NCBI GenBank assembly: GCA_028023455.1
Contig: JAQFVV010012530.1
Coordinates: forward strand, 1,552,001 to 1,616,000
From: Epiperipatus broadwayi
Lineage: Eukaryota; Onychophora; Udeonychophora; Euonychophora; Peripatidae
Direction of reading: 5' to 3'
DNA length: 64,000 nt
The translations under genes were made by a program, and so were the position numbers. This document shows positions 47,936-61,690 of the stretch, one piece after another. The stretch's first letter is position 1. Every line of letters starts with the position of its first letter. The notes below the pieces were generated by a model. It was not told the origin of the DNA. It worked only from the letters and a program-made list of their open reading frames with translations, and searched no databases.

Positions 47936-50900
47936 AATATTGATTTTAATTATACCATAAATTGAATTTAAAATAAGTTTCATTGATTGAAATATGTAAT
48001 CATGCAGTATGATTAGTAGTTTCAGATGGTCATGTGACATTTGAATGCCAGAGGTGATAGAGTTTCAATTTAAGAAGTTTAGATTCAGAATCTATCATGC
48101 TACTACTGCATTAAGGCATGTAAGGCCACATAAGTACTATCCATAAAAAAACCCATGGTATATTGATATAATACCCAACCTATAATCATATGATAGTAAC
48201 CAATATGCATTAATATAACAGTCAAGTTTTTTTAAACTTCCCATAAAGTAAAGTGTCAATATTTTCATCAATATTTTATTCAATTCTGCTGTCTTACTTT
48301 ACCCATCTCCTGGCAATTTTCTCCAATTGAATTAATATTGTTTCATATAGGCCCAAAATATAATTATTACTAGCTTAATTTAAAAAAAAATTTCAGCTCT
48401 ATGGATTTTAAAAAATAAATGTCATAACTACCAAGAGAAACTGAATGGTACAACATTAACTCAACAAGCCGCTTAACATTTGAGTTCAGTTTTATCTTTG
48501 TAAAATTCCTAGGACTTACAACAATGTAAGACATAAAAAGTATTCTATTAACAATCTCTGTACATATTCATGATAACTTAAAGCCTACTGTAAAATGAAA
48601 TGAGAATAAAAACATGATCCTCATAAAGCCAAGTTAAAAAAAACTATTAAAATGTAGCAAACATCTTTTTAAAAAATAACAGCTAAATAAAAAAGTGTTG
48701 GATGTATATATCACTCATGTAAATATATGTGATCAAAAATTTTGAATAATAAAAGATGCCATTTTTTTTACTATGTATAAGGACAAATAGAAGACTGTTT
48801 ATGTAAAAAAATAATCAGTAAATGAATGGTCCAGGTAGTTATTATAGCTGTCCATGTCTTCTGAGACTGCTTACTAACATTTCAGTAATAACACAATTAT
48901 TTTCTTCAGAGCAGTAATAATGGAACTGCAAAAGAAGACATTGACTTTCAATGTATATATACATACAAATAAAATGTCCATCACTTTAAAAAAAACTATT
49001 GTAATAATATGTAAATAAGTATGTAATAATAATAAAAATAACAGTAATTAACTATTACATTCACAGAAGTACTTTCAGTTAATTGCTTAATCTGCCATTG
49101 AGATAAGTTAAGAAATTAATAGAAAGACTAGTGTGGATTGAAAGACTGTATATAATATTTAATTACCATTATATTTATTATTTTTATTGTTATATAGATA
49201 TACTGTACATTCTGTACTGAGTGTGAGTGCATTAGTGTATATAGTTTTTAAAAAGAATGAAATAGTTGGAAGTTTTAAGAATAAGATTACAAAAGATCTT
49301 GAGATAAAATTATAGATTTTATATTTATTTAAAAAACCAACTTGGCCAGACCTTTGAACTTACTGCAGCCAGCGCTATGAATCCTGTTCTCCCCTTTCTA
49401 AAAAGTGGAGCATTTAAGCATATTTGCATACAATTTACATGATACTTATCTTACATTCTCGCCCACAATTTATTTATTCATTGCTATGATTATGATATCA
49501 GGACAAAGATATTGAAAGCATACTATATTAAAACTGCTTCACTGTTAAGCTTTTCTTACTAGGTGTCTCCAAACGCTTAAATGTCAATAATAAATCTAAT
49601 TTTAATTTTAAAGAAGAAAAGCTTTTTTTTTAAAAAAAAAAATAAATCTTAAAATATATTTTTTGATAAGCCATATTTATAAAATTAATTAAAAAGGGGA
49701 GAATATGTAAACAATTTGATAGAGTTTATGATATAGCAGATAATAGATAAATAAATAAGGAATTTGACTAACAAAAACATAAATTTTCTTAGCGCTGTAT
49801 AAATAAATACTTAATTATATAAGTATTTATGGAAAATATTTAAAAAAAAAACATATTTTCAAAATATAAACTTATAAAATGGGCACAAAAAAAATTAATC
49901 AGTTCAGAGTTGAAATTAGTTGAATTTGAGATGAATTACAAAATTGCAGAAGTAATGAGATACCTACTTTCCAGTTGCTAATTAAAAGAGAGCAAACCTT
50001 GAACATTCTGCATTTTTAAATAGATTATAGACTCGTTTAAATGTTTAGACAAATAATCTTCTACTCAAATTTATATCTAGTTTAATAAAACGCTAAATAT
50101 AATGTATAAAATTTCATCCATATCTTCCAATAAAGCGATACATAATTATTGCTTCGTTTGTATTTTAAAATGGAATACTCCACGAGAATTTATTATCAAC
50201 AAATCTATTAGATAATTTCTAACTCTACAATGCCCAATCACATTATATAAAATATATTTTAAGTTTCCATTAGATGTTTATTAACTTATAATTATTAATA
50301 TTATTTATTTGAATCTTCAATCAATCACATATGAAATTGATTTTGTTAACAATTAAGCTATATAACTATAATTGACAGTTATTCAAAGCAAAGATAATAT
50401 TCAATTAAGATAGTCAATCAAATTTGTTATCTTTACTTTAGAGAAATTTTAAAAGTATTTAAGATAAGTCATTCTAAACCAATGACAAAATACGATCTAT
50501 GTAGATTTTTATGATGAGACTAGATCAGCTAAGAAATAATCAACTCTAACCTAATGATATTGACTTACTCGTAATATTAACTAAAATATATATAAGCAAA
50601 TAGTCGAATGGAGAAATAAATGTAAAGTTTATATGTAAATAAGATATAAAAAAAATTATAATATACAAAACATATAATATTTTATATTCTAGTTCACTTA
50701 CCAAGTTGAGTTTGAATCTTGGACCGAATTTCAAATATCAAAATCATCTTATACAATCCAAAGAAAGAATTAAACAGATCCGTAACATTTAAATTAACTC
50801 AATTTATTGAATTATAAAAAAAAATTGGTAACATTAATAAAATACAACAGAAGATTAATCGATATTTGTAATTGATTGAATTAATAAAAGTGATAAAATT

Positions 50901-52452
50901 TATGTGTGTAACTCTAAAATGTGTTGCGAAACAATAATGACACGTATAAAAAAAAAATGAATGGAAGGAGAGATTTGAATATTTCAATGAAAAATTTTTA
51001 AATAACAGATACCAAATATATGCAACTGAATAAAATTGAACTCTATTTATTCATTAACATAATAATTGAACAAACATAAAATAAAACGCTATATTTAAAC
51101 TTCTTTTCTGTCCGATATTTCAAACTAAATTTTAAAATATACAAAATTTAAACTAAATATTTAAAAACATCGGTCACATTAATCTATAATGTCAGACAAA
51201 AGTTTAAATAATCTGTAAATGAATCTCTCCGAGCCTTTCATTACCCTTCATTGCGTAAACCATATTAAATCTAAATGTACACTATTTATGATTAAAAATA
51301 AAATATAAACTCTTCTTTATATGCATAAACAAAAACAAACAAAAAAATCATACCCTCAGTAAAAGTCTGTTCATATATCCATTACAGCTTCCTTATTTTC
51401 AGTCCTAAAATGTAGAGATGCGTTTATTTCCTTGAGTAGAGAAAAGATAAGTTGAACTTTCAATGTTTCCTTTAAGGTATATAGATCCAGCTTTCAAAAC
51501 AACAGATAAAACAAATATACATATTTTGTCAGCTTCAATTTTTCCTTTTCTTTCATGAGCGATAATGTTCAGATAGAATAATCCTGTGAAATCAAGTGAA
51601 GAATTTAATATTAGACTTTTTCTTCTTTTTCTTTGAATTAGGAGAGTGGAGTTTAAATTGCTTATTAATATAAATTAATCCAATTGATCCCATTGATTTT
51701 ACTGGCTTAAAATATAATATCCACCGAATATAATAGTCGTTACATTTGGATTTTTTCAACACCTGGAATCTTTTTTTTATTTTATATTTAAAACAGATTT
51801 GCCATGAGATGCATTTTTCTTTTTTAAAGGTTTACTTTCTTTCATATTTTGTTGCCGTTCTCCTCTGGAACTTCTTTAGCAAACTGCCCTTCAAACGAAT
51901 GGGCAGAAAGTTAAATTTCTATTCTTCCATATTTTATGGGTTAAAGATTTAAAAATGAAGTTTTAAAGAATTTTTTTTTAAATAACAGATAAACATGTCT
52001 GGTCTCAGCAATGACAAAAAGATGAAAAGTCCTATTACAGACTTTTCTGGCTATTTATACTACACTCTTTCTGACATTATGGCTGTCATAACAACTGTTG
52101 AAATGTACTCAAATAAAACTCAATGAAGAATGAGTTCCAATAAATTTCCCGCTTTTCTGCAAATGCAAAGTAAGTTTGGACAGAAATGGATACATTGAAA
52201 TGAAATCTAAGTTCGATATGATTTTTCTATATTATTTTTAAACCAAAATAATGGATTGATATTACAACCTTGATACATTTTATAAATATAAATAATTTAC
52301 ATGTTTTTTAATAATAATTTTCCCCAAATTAATTTACAAACAAATATATGTGAAACATAAAAAAAAAAAACATTTGATTTTGTAATGTGTTTCTATGGTG
52401 ACTTCTCTTTAACACAGCATCATTCGGCTGCTTTCATTATTATTTGGTGGAT

Positions 52453-52578
52453 GGATTTAGGAGACATTTCTGGTATTGTTCAACAACTCTCGCGATCGCT
52501 TGATGACTGGATTCAGGAGACCTTTCTGGTATTGTTCCACGGCTCTCACGATCATTTGATGGCTGGATTCAGGAGACC
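52453..52578. repeat. Tandem repeat, 56-bp unit, 2.25 copies
   Basis: Units start at GGATT(C/T)AGGAGACC in 52,453, 52,509 and 52,565; each contains TTTCTGGTATTGTTC and CTCTC(A/G)CGATC. The region 52,400-52,640 is distinctly richer in G+C than the intron. An open frame crosses it only because the 56-bp unit lacks stops. Confidence 0.8.
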
Positions 52579-53929
52579 TTGCTGATGGCAGGAGTGGAGC
52601 TGGATGGGCGTGCTGACTGGGGGTTCCTACCCCATGGCCATTTCACTGATGCGAGTACATTTGTGCTAGAGGTTTAATTATAAATTTCCTCTTTGGTTAA
52701 TGATTATCAACTAACAGTAGGGCTTTCCTTTTGTTTTCTACAGCACTAGTGACGATTCTTTTACTTTGGGTTTTCAAATATCAACACCTACCCGCAAACA
52801 CAGTTCTCTACCACACTAATACAAATTGTCTAGTTGGAACCATCTTGAAGTTTACATCAGCATGATTTAAGAAAAGTAATTAGAATTGGGAATTCTCTAA
52901 GTTCAAACAAGCAAGTTCAGATAAATCCAAAAAGTTAGCATGAATGAGTCAGTGATTGACTTGGAAGACTGATTGATTTAGTAACTGCTTGTGCCCGATT
53001 GAATGCCTGTGCCCAATTAAATTCCACTAAGCTAGTGAACAGCTATCCCTCTGAAACACATTTAATTACCTAATTTTGACTTTTGTTAGTGGATTCATAC
53101 AATGCGCGAAGCATTCCTATGAAATCCACTAATTAATCTCGGGAATTTATTTATTTTTAGTTCAATTGATTATCTACTCTGATTCAACATACACACAAAA
53201 AAAGAAAAAGTTTGATTATATAAGTTATTTTCCGATAATCAGATTCCATTTAAAATATTTTTTTAATTAAATTAGATATTTTTCCCCACCCGCATTAACA
53301 TAAATTTTAACAAACTCTTTTGTTGAATTGAAATATTTGATAATTAAAAAAAAAAAAGAAGAAACAAAATTACTTATCTATTAAATGTCCTTGCCTTTAG
53401 GCTTTTCTTAAATTTAGAACAATGAGTTCGTAGAGAAAAATATCTAGTACAACTTTTGATTTAAAATTACCTATATGTTGGATTTTTAAATATTACCATT
53501 TCCCTTTCTTTTCACAAGCATTTAACAAACAACAACAAAAAAAATTATACATACAAATTACGCATACACATCTTTGCGTTTATAAAAATGAACATAAAAT
53601 AATAAAAATAAATTATAAGCATATAGCTAATATGCTGATACTTCACATTATAAGCCTTAACTATAGGCTTTTCTTGCGTGTGCGAGTATATGACATATCC
53701 ACAGACATTTCTCACTTATTTTATAATCTGACTTGATTAAAATTAATATAGATGGCATGCGCACACATTTAATGGCTTTTATTACGTATTTTAGGCCATT
53801 TTATTATGTAATACTATCTTATGCTTGGCCATATGAAGTGTGCCTGTCATAATATATAAACCTATTCATAAAACAATCAAGTCACCAATATTTTACAAAG
53901 CTAATACATAAGCTAGATTCCTAAAAAAA

Positions 53930-54375
53930 TCATTTTAATGATTCATTTGCAATCTAGCTTGTGAATCATCTTAGAACTATAGTTCAGACTTATTTGTTCT
54001 ATGAAAAGATTTATAGCCTTAGCATTACATATTTGATAAGCCATATAATTACTTATATGCTCATTCAAACCATTAGAATTTTATTCAAATTAATATTTGA
54101 AGCTATAAGCTGGCTTGATTAATATAAAAGCAAAAATCACAATTAATAAAAAGTTTTGACCTTTCCGAATATGTATACTTGATTTATTACTATATAACAA
54201 ACCAAAGTTTAGATAAAAGTGGTCATCTTTCATCTGACAAAATGTTGGTATTGATATAAGAAAAGATAGGCATTATTTACAAGTTCAATTAAATGATTTT
54301 TTGGAATCTTGCTTGTGAATTATCTTAGTAATGTATTTGGAATTATTTGTTCCATGAATGTTATGTACTTGATAA
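53930..54375. repeat. Rep4 short dispersed repeat pieces
   Basis: GCTTGTGAATCATCTTAG with TTATTTGTTCTATGA (about 53,950-54,005) and CATCTGACAAAATG, GCATTATTTACAAGTTCA, GCTTGTGAATTATCTTAGTA and TTATTTGTTCCATGAATG (54,231-54,362) are two related copies. Similar phrases occur at 7,600-7,690, 15,655-15,690, 22,318-22,370 and 33,100-33,165, so this is a short interspersed family of unknown origin. Confidence 0.55.
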
Positions 54376-54863
54376 ACCGTAAGATTATTTATGTGTTCAT
54401 AAAATCCAGTAGAATATATAAATATACAATCAGTTAATTAATTATTTAAGCATTCCATAAATATATATTAATACTAATGTTAATTTACTTATACTATAGG
54501 AATATTTTCCCACTATTTCAAGTAGCAATGTTGACGGAAAAAATCAACTAATTTCTAGCTAGACATATATTTTCGTCAATTAGACCTGAAATAATGCACA
54601 ACCCAAAAAAAAAAAAACAGTTGTAAGCATACTTAAATAGAGATTGTGTTTGTTGGTAGTCTCAACAAGCTTCTTAAGCTGTTGATGTTGTCAGGTTTTA
54701 GAGAAAATCACATCAAGCAAAAAATTAGTTATTTTTTCCACCAACATTGCTAATTAAAATATTGAAAAAAATTCTATACTGGGCATAAAAACATCAAATT
54801 TAAAAAATTTTTTAAGCATAATGTCTTTTTTTATAATATTTCTCAAATTTTCATACAACTTAC

Positions 54864-55547
54864 TTTTGACTAAAAGGTCGTACTCGAACAGCTACTGTCA
54901 CACTGCTATTAACTTCTGTGTTGGAAGGTTGCAGAGGAGCTTCAATCTCAACTGGCTGGTAGCAATCAGGAGTGTTTGTTAAATCTTCATGAAACGTGGA
55001 TTTGAAATTTGAAATTGGAGTTTTTATTAAGGATGGATAACTCAAATTCTTTGGCAGCTGAGGTATTTTATTAACACTCCCATTAAAGCCAGGTGTTTTC
55101 TCAATATCTTGAACTACATCTCTTTCAGGAGGAGAATGTTCACATGATCTGTTCATAGCAGCATTAATCACTGTAGTTGACGGATTATCTAACATATTTG
55201 TTTTCAGCTCTGTACTGCTCATTTTTGAACTCACTGACTTTAAATTTACCAATGGGCTTTGCTCTCCTGGTACTGGAGTACTGCTTCTGACCTCAATAAC
55301 TGAATGCTTCATAACTGGTGAATTTAATCTTTCAACACTTTTGATTGGACTTTGCTTTTCCCCTTTCTGACATTTCATTACATTATTTTTTCCTGAACCA
55401 TAGTTAATCGAAGATTCAGATTTTACTTTTAATATCCCTGACTTTTTTTGAGGACTTGGATTAATCATATTTTCTTTATTTCGAGTTTGTGGAAATGAAC
55501 AACTTATTTTGTTTTTAACTGACAGTGGCATTATTGTTCTTAGAAAT
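54864..55547 (-). CDS. KIF14: KIF14-like coding exon 1: N-terminal region and first motor strand (residues 1-222, K223 split)
   Basis: The exon follows a canonical acceptor (pyrimidine run then TTTTAG), has 16 nt ahead of the ATG at 55531-55529, and ends at a GTAAGT donor after the first two bases of a Lys codon. It encodes about 210 residues rich in Ser, Pro, Lys and Asn with several SP/TP dipeptides (possible kinase sites) and no obvious fold, then VTVAVRVRPFSQ, the first beta-strand of a kinesin motor. No in-frame stop lies between the ATG and the acceptor, so an upstream coding exon cannot be excluded, but the ATG is the first one available here. The extension appears shorter than the mammalian one. 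Confidence 0.88.
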
Positions 55548-57109
55548 CTAAAAGAAATAAAAAAAAAGTTAAATATTTTTTAAACATCATATAACTAACT
55601 GGAATTTCCTTTTTAATATTATATATCGACAAATAATAATGTTAAATATTTATTGTTATTTTCCACATGCATAAGTGCACATTATAAATAGTGTATCTCA
55701 GAGAAAAGGTGACTGGTTCTCTTAAATAATATATGTTTTGCAATAACATAGTTTTAACTTTTCATCATAAACATTTTAAGGCACTAGTTATATTTGAATC
55801 ATGAGTCATGATATCAAATACGGCAGTGTGCTTCATATTTTTCATAGATCATCCTCAATGTTCTCTGCTATCATGAAATCTTTGCAAACTGCTCAATAAC
55901 ATTCTTGCAACTCATGGCTTCATTGCCATATAATTTGAATCACTTCACATGTTCCAATAGCATTTTTGCCCAATTTAAACAAAATTTAATATTGTGTTAT
56001 TTCATCACGGTTAAGGTATAAAATACATTATCACATTTCATGTTGTAACATGTGATCCAGATATGCTAGCATTTTCTAAACTATATTGCCATGGAATACA
56101 TCCAATGATTCAGAGATAGCATTGCAGTCATAGTGGAGACAATCAGTAACCATTTCACTTTTTCATTCAGTCACACTTTGTATATCTACACCTAACGATA
56201 ATGTAATTTCCAGTATAGTTTTTAATGCCTCCTATTGTTAATATGTATTCTTCAAAATATTGAACAATTATAAAAAAATTCAATCCTTGATCATGTCCAG
56301 AAAAGAATTTGAGGACAATGCCTCAGTATTCAATTCTTTATCTAAGCATGAATGAGGACTTTCTGTACTAGAGTTGGAAAAGAATAATTCAGAGGCCTCA
56401 GTTTCCATACCTTAACAACAAAAATTATTTGAAAACAAGAAATGATTATCAGTGACTAAATATCCAACTTTTAATGTATTCTTGATCTGATGAATAATTT
56501 GTGCTAACCAATGACCAAATTTTCTAATTAAGCTGTTAACCATAAAGTAGTACCACCTTCAATTTAAAATTCTTTTTATAAGAACATTAATTTCATATTA
56601 AATTTGTATTTTACCATAATCCATGGTAATATTTACAATTTATTCATTGTACTAGTTTTCATATAAATAATTACATTTGAACAGAAATAAAACAAATTAA
56701 TATTTTTAGCAAGAATTTACTGTGTGATTCTATCTTATTCAAGTAACTAGAAACATGCATCTTCAAAATTAATTATAGGAAAAAAACATGCATTTTGCAA
56801 ATCTGATTTCTTATTTCATCTAAGAAGTTGTTTTGCTCCAAAACTTGTGACTTAGAAATGTTCGTATTTGATTTGAATTCAAACATATATTGGCTCATTT
56901 CAGGAAAATGGATGGAAACACTTGGCTTATTGAAAAAAACCTATTAGAATGAGATGCTTAAAATTCTTTACATATAGAACAGTTATTTGCAAACTATAAA
57001 AATATTCATGAAGCATTAATATTAGTAATTTAAATGACTAAACATTACATCAGAAATTAATTACAATGACTTGACATTGGCAAAAAGAAAAACAAATAAA
57101 CTTTTATTA

Positions 57110-57890
57110 TAAGTCAATAAACATCATATGATCACCATTTCTTATGCTTCCTTTTAACTGTTATTAAAACAGGCAAGACTGTCTATACGTATTGCCACTC
57201 AGTGCAAGCCAGAGTAATCAATGGATGCCAGAAGGCTTGTGCATAAAATCCCCATCTAGTGCCTACTCATCCAATATCCCCAGACTAGTTTCTGGCTTGT
57301 GGCCTTTGTCAATGAGGAGTCTTGGCTCTGACAGCACTGCACTTAAATCTTGGGATCTAATGCAACACTCTAGCAGCCACCTTTGATTAATCTGGCTTGC
57401 ACTGAGTGGCAATACATATAGTTTTGCCTGTTGTAATAACAGTTATAAGGAAGCATAGGAAATGGTGATCATATGATGTTTATTGGCTTAAAACCAATAC
57501 TGCCTTATAGGATAGTGGTGACTGGTTATTAAAGAATCAAAGATACCAAAATGTATAAGTGTTCAACTGAGTTCAGATCTATATGACTATATAAGCTAAT
57601 GAGCTTAGATTAAAAATATTAGTGTTTTCAAGACTCATAGTTTTGTAGTAAAGTAGAGATAAAGGGTGGCTGCTGGAGGGTTGCATTAGATCACAAGATC
57701 TAGGTGCAATCCTCTCAGAACCAAGGCTCCTCAATGACGAAGGCCATAAGCCAGAAACTAGTCTGGGGATATTGGATGAGTAGGCACTAGATAGGGATTT
57801 TATGCACAAGCCTTCTGGCATCCATTGATTACTCTGGCTTGCACTAAGTGGCAATACATATAGAGTTTTGCCTGTTTTAACTTTTATTAT
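57110..57890. repeat. Rep1 inverted pair
   Basis: Forward copy about 57,110-57,385 (TATTGCCACTCAGTGCAAGC, TAGTGCCTACTCATCCAATA), then inverted pieces to 57,890 ending GAGTTTTGCCTGTTTT. Among the better preserved copies. Long open frames on both strands arise from the repeat itself. Confidence 0.8.
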
Positions 57891-59399
57891 ATTTAGAAAA
57901 TGATTCATAGAAAAAAAAAGTAAAAATTAGAATATACTGTGTAAATAGTGTTAAATTAAAAATAATATGAGACATTATACATCACATATTAATACCACAT
58001 TTTATGTGATATGGAATGTGTGTCAATAAAAAGATGACTAGCTCTTTCATCAAACCGCCTGCAGCATTAAATCAAAATGCGTGTTGTGTACCTACATAGA
58101 TTGTCTTTAAGCTTTCTCTGCCATTATGAAATCTTGCATATCACTTGAAAACATTCTTACCATGTACAGTTTGAATCATTTCAAATGTTTCAATGCCCAA
58201 TTTAAAACAAAGTTTAATTTAAGCACATTTTCCCATCATGAGATACTCTATATAACAGTCACATTTTATGTTATAACTTGTGATTCAGATAAGCTAGCAC
58301 ATTAAAATTTTTGTCAATAGCTAAACGAAATTGCTATGAAACCCTTATGTTGAGCCAGAGATGATGCGGTAGATAGCTGGAGAAAGAATCAGTTACTTTT
58401 TGCACTGGGATACTCTGTATGTCAGATTATCAGTTTGAAAAATCCAAAAGAAAACACTCTAAGTAATTTACTACATGAACAAAAGATAACGTTCTTAGAC
58501 AGTGAATCATAATGAACCTTTTGTTAAATTTCCCAGAAGACAGATGGATATACCAACTTTACATTATGCTTCTTATCAGGATCTCTTAAATTTTTAAGTC
58601 ATAATTTGATTTTTATGTTTTGATACATGTTTATAAATTATATGCAAATCATTTCAACAAATATAGCACTATTTACATTTCAAAGCTGGACTTTTATTAT
58701 AAATATTTAAAATGTAACTTCTTATTTTACAAGTTTTAAATATTTGAATTCATGGAAAGAATGGTGGAGATTTTAAATTAAAATGCTTCTGTTTATGGAC
58801 AAATAATGATATATTTGTAATAAGAATTTTTAAGTTGAAAAATCATTATTGTATAAATTACATACTATCTCTGCAAAGAAAATCAAATCAAATGTTATAT
58901 GAGAATTTTCATAGATATTACAAGTATTGGAAGACAAAGTTTTAGAAGATTCATCTTCTTTTGAAAATTCTTTTGTATCTGTTTCAGATCATAGCAATTT
59001 TTTTATAGAGATAATGGAATCTAATTGATGTTCTTTTTATCTTACATGCCATGAATGATAAAACAAGTAAAAAAAAAAAACATTCATCAAAAAATAAAAC
59101 GACATTAATCAAAAAGTGAAATAATAAGAATTGCAATCGAGAAAAATAATTACATATTGTGTGATAATCTACAATAAAGCTACCTGTGGATCTGAGCAAA
59201 TCAAATACAGCAGAAATAGGAAAAACAAATTCTTGATTGTGTGGTTTTTTAAAAAAAAATTCTCTATAGAACTAGATTAGTTAACTGAAGATATAATAAT
59301 ACAGAAATTCATTAAAGAATATGATATCACTCTATAACTAAGATAATATAAATTATACCACAGGCAAACTCCTACTAATGTTAACCAAGCATTTATATT

Positions 59400-60120
59400 G
59401 GATAACAGTAGCCTCATATCACCTAATCACCATTTCTTATGATTGCTCAAAATGTTAAAACAGGCAAAACTCTCCCTACAGTAGTGCCACTCAGTGCAAG
59501 CCAGAGTAATCAATGGATGCAAGAAGATTTGTGCATAATATCCCTATCTTGTACCCACTCATCCAATATCCCAAGACTAGTTTCTAGCTTGTGGCTATCA
59601 TCAGTAAGGAGCCTTGGATCTGAGACAACTGCACCTAGATCTTAGGATCTAATGCAACCCTCCAGCAGCCACCTTTTATCTCTACTTAACTACAAAACTA
59701 TGAACCTAAAATTGAAAACATATTTTCAATCTAAGCTCATTAGCCTATATAGTCATATAGATCTGAACTCAGTTCAGTACCCATACATTTTGGTGTCTTT
59801 GGTTCTTTAATAACCGTAGCCACACTATCCTATTAGGCTAATAAGCTTGGATTGAAAATATTTATTTTTTAGACTCATAATTTTGTAGATAAGTAGAGAT
59901 AAAAGGTGGCTGCTGGAAGGCTGCATTAGATCCTAAAATGTAGGTGCAGTACTCTCAGATCCAAGGCTCCTCGCTGATGAAAGCCACAAGCTAGAAACTA
60001 GACTAGTCTGGAGATATTGGATGAGTAGGGACTAGATGGGGATTTTATACACAAACCTTGCATCCATTGATTACTCTGGTTTGCACTACTGTATGGAGAG
60101 TTTTACCTGTTTTAGTAGCC
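59400..60120. repeat. Rep1 inverted pair
   Basis: Forward copy 59,415-59,840 (GCCACTCAGTGCAAGCCAGA, CCAGCAGCCACCTTTTATCT, TTTTGGTGTCTTTGGTTCTT), then inverted copy 59,845-60,112 ending ATGGAGAGTTTTACCTG. The junction lacks about 200 bp of the full unit. Confidence 0.8.
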
Positions 60121-60940
60121 TAAGGTCTAATTTTTATACACATTTGGATTAAAAAACATACATGAAAATGAATTAAGTATCATGTAGGTATTGATCTTAG
60201 TTAGTTTTAGAAGAATTGCTCTAATCCTATTTATTAAAGTCAACAACTTAGGTTTTCTATTACGAGTCTAATGTAATGACCAACTTCAAGAGACAGTAAA
60301 GACACATCAAAATTCTGAACATCAACAGAAAATGTCCTTTTCTCCATTGAAAGTTGAATTGGTTTAAATAGTTAAATCATGATCATTAGTCATCTGACAA
60401 AAAGCAAGCCTCATCTCCAATGTTTAGACATCCTGTTCTATTCATCAAATACACCATGTATTTCCTTCCTTAAGATCAGTTAATTTTTCCTCGTTTCCTC
60501 ATATTCTATACAGATATACCCAGCCATTCAATTACAAATTTGTGTACTAGAAATTTCAATGCAATTTTTTTTTTTTAGAATTTAAATCAGTCCAAAGATA
60601 TTTACAGATGCCTATAGCAAAATGTGGATAAGTTATCAAATACAGAATCTTTTTCAAATCTACTTCTAAAGTGATAATTTTGGAACATTTGAATTAAGTA
60701 ATTCTAAATAAACATTGACCAATACATTCTTACTAATTAATCACATTTCCAATATGTCAGTTAAAAACTCTATTCACATTAGATTTTTCAATTGCAGTTG
60801 CAATGCTTAACAGTAGGTAAAAGATGTGAATGTGGATACAGTTATTTTAACTGGAATTTAATATGGAAATCCAAACTATTTGGAAATAATTTTCATTTAA
60901 CAAAAGAGAATTGGAGTTTTCTTAATAAGCTGAGGTAAAA

Positions 60941-61690
60941 ATGTTTAAGAAGTTATTTTGCTATTTTTACTTAAATTTTATAAGAATTGTTCTACTGACA
61001 AATTTGGATAAAGAATGCTATTTAAGCAAAGATCATGCAGATGTACAAAATAATTGGTTGAACGCAGTTGTAAAAATATTAATATTTAAGAGAAGTGATA
61101 AAAAAGATATTATAAATTACAGACTATTATTCTTTAATCAGTTCTATACAAAACCTTTATCAGTATAATTAATAGTCATAAGCGCTTGAGAGTTTTGCAG
61201 TCTCTCAATTTAATTAAATAATCTGCAGCAATCTTGAAATTCAAATTAATCAAAATATCAAGTTTGATTTAAATGTGGTTTTTAGCATAGCTGAGTGACA
61301 AACACTTTGGATCATCAAAATAAAGACTCTGAATATTATTATAAAATGAGATAGTAATGGTGAGAATTACGAAGAAGAATAAAAATGGATAAGTTTGGAG
61401 GTCAGGCAGATACTATATTTTCAAAATTTTTTACAGCAGTTTTACAAGAAGTATTTTGTGGAGTTTATTTAAGTCATTTTGATTTTGCAGATGCTTGTTT
61501 TTGAAAATAATATTTCAAAACATCAAGAAAGATTAAAAGAATTATCAAATGAAAGTAAGACTATACATAGATGCTAAAAAGATTAAAGAAATTTTCAATA
61601 ATTTGCTCAAAAGGAAATAAAGACAAAAAAAAAAGTTAACAATTACAAATCTCTTGGTCAGATTATTAATGTAGATAGAAACATGGACTG
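60941..61690 (+). pseudogene. RTE-like LINE reverse-transcriptase remnant, N-terminal part
   Basis: Plus strand, in order: KILIFKRSDKKDIINYRLL, typical of the start of RTE-type reverse transcriptases ('ILIxKKGDKxDIxNYRPISLL'); GGQADTIFSKFFTAVLQEVF (equivalent of 'GVRQGDTISPKLFTAVLExVF'); FADA at 61,484-61,495, where the catalytic F/YADD box is expected; then QERLKELSNESK and YKSLGQII. Several stops and frameshifts and the lost second catalytic Asp show it is dead. The region breaks off near 61,690, where another repeat begins. Confidence 0.7.

Larger units (their letters stand above)
45681..54863 (-). other. 9.2-kb first coding intron of KIF14
   Basis: Between exons 1 and 2. It holds the Rep3 locus (46.79-47.94 kb), the 56-bp tandem repeat (52.45 kb) and Rep4 pieces (53.9-54.4 kb). 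The stretches 45.7-46.8 kb, 48-52.4 kb and 52.7-53.9 kb show only AT-rich sequence with scattered A or T runs. Confidence 0.8.
6447..55531 (-). other. KIF14: Kinesin-like motor protein gene, KIF14-type (N-terminal 10 coding exons; 3' part incomplete)
   Basis: Ten exons on the minus strand join in frame into 571 complete codons. Seen: a 210-residue N-terminal region, then a full kinesin motor with VTVAVRVRPF, P-loop GQTGSGKS (about residues 299-306), switch I NEKSSRSHS (415-423) and switch II DLAGSER (454-460). Intron phases in order are 2,2,0,0,0,0,0,2,2, then 1 after the last exon. Known: KIF14 (kinesin-3-related) has an N-terminal extension before its motor and acts at the central spindle and midbody in cytokinesis; its stalk and FHA domain follow the motor. 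The extension plus the phrases GNKQRATAATGMN and YGQTGSGKS fit KIF14 better than KIF1. The coiled coil and FHA exons were not found, so the gene should continue to the left. Another kinesin-3-like paralogue is the main alternative. Confidence 0.85.

Noticed and set aside
57192-59645. Recurrent open frames reading PLSASQSNQWMPEGLC in several places (also 16,380-16,628)
   Set aside because: They are the same Rep1 sequence translated in each copy; frames end at different stops, occur on both strands and show no sign of selection.
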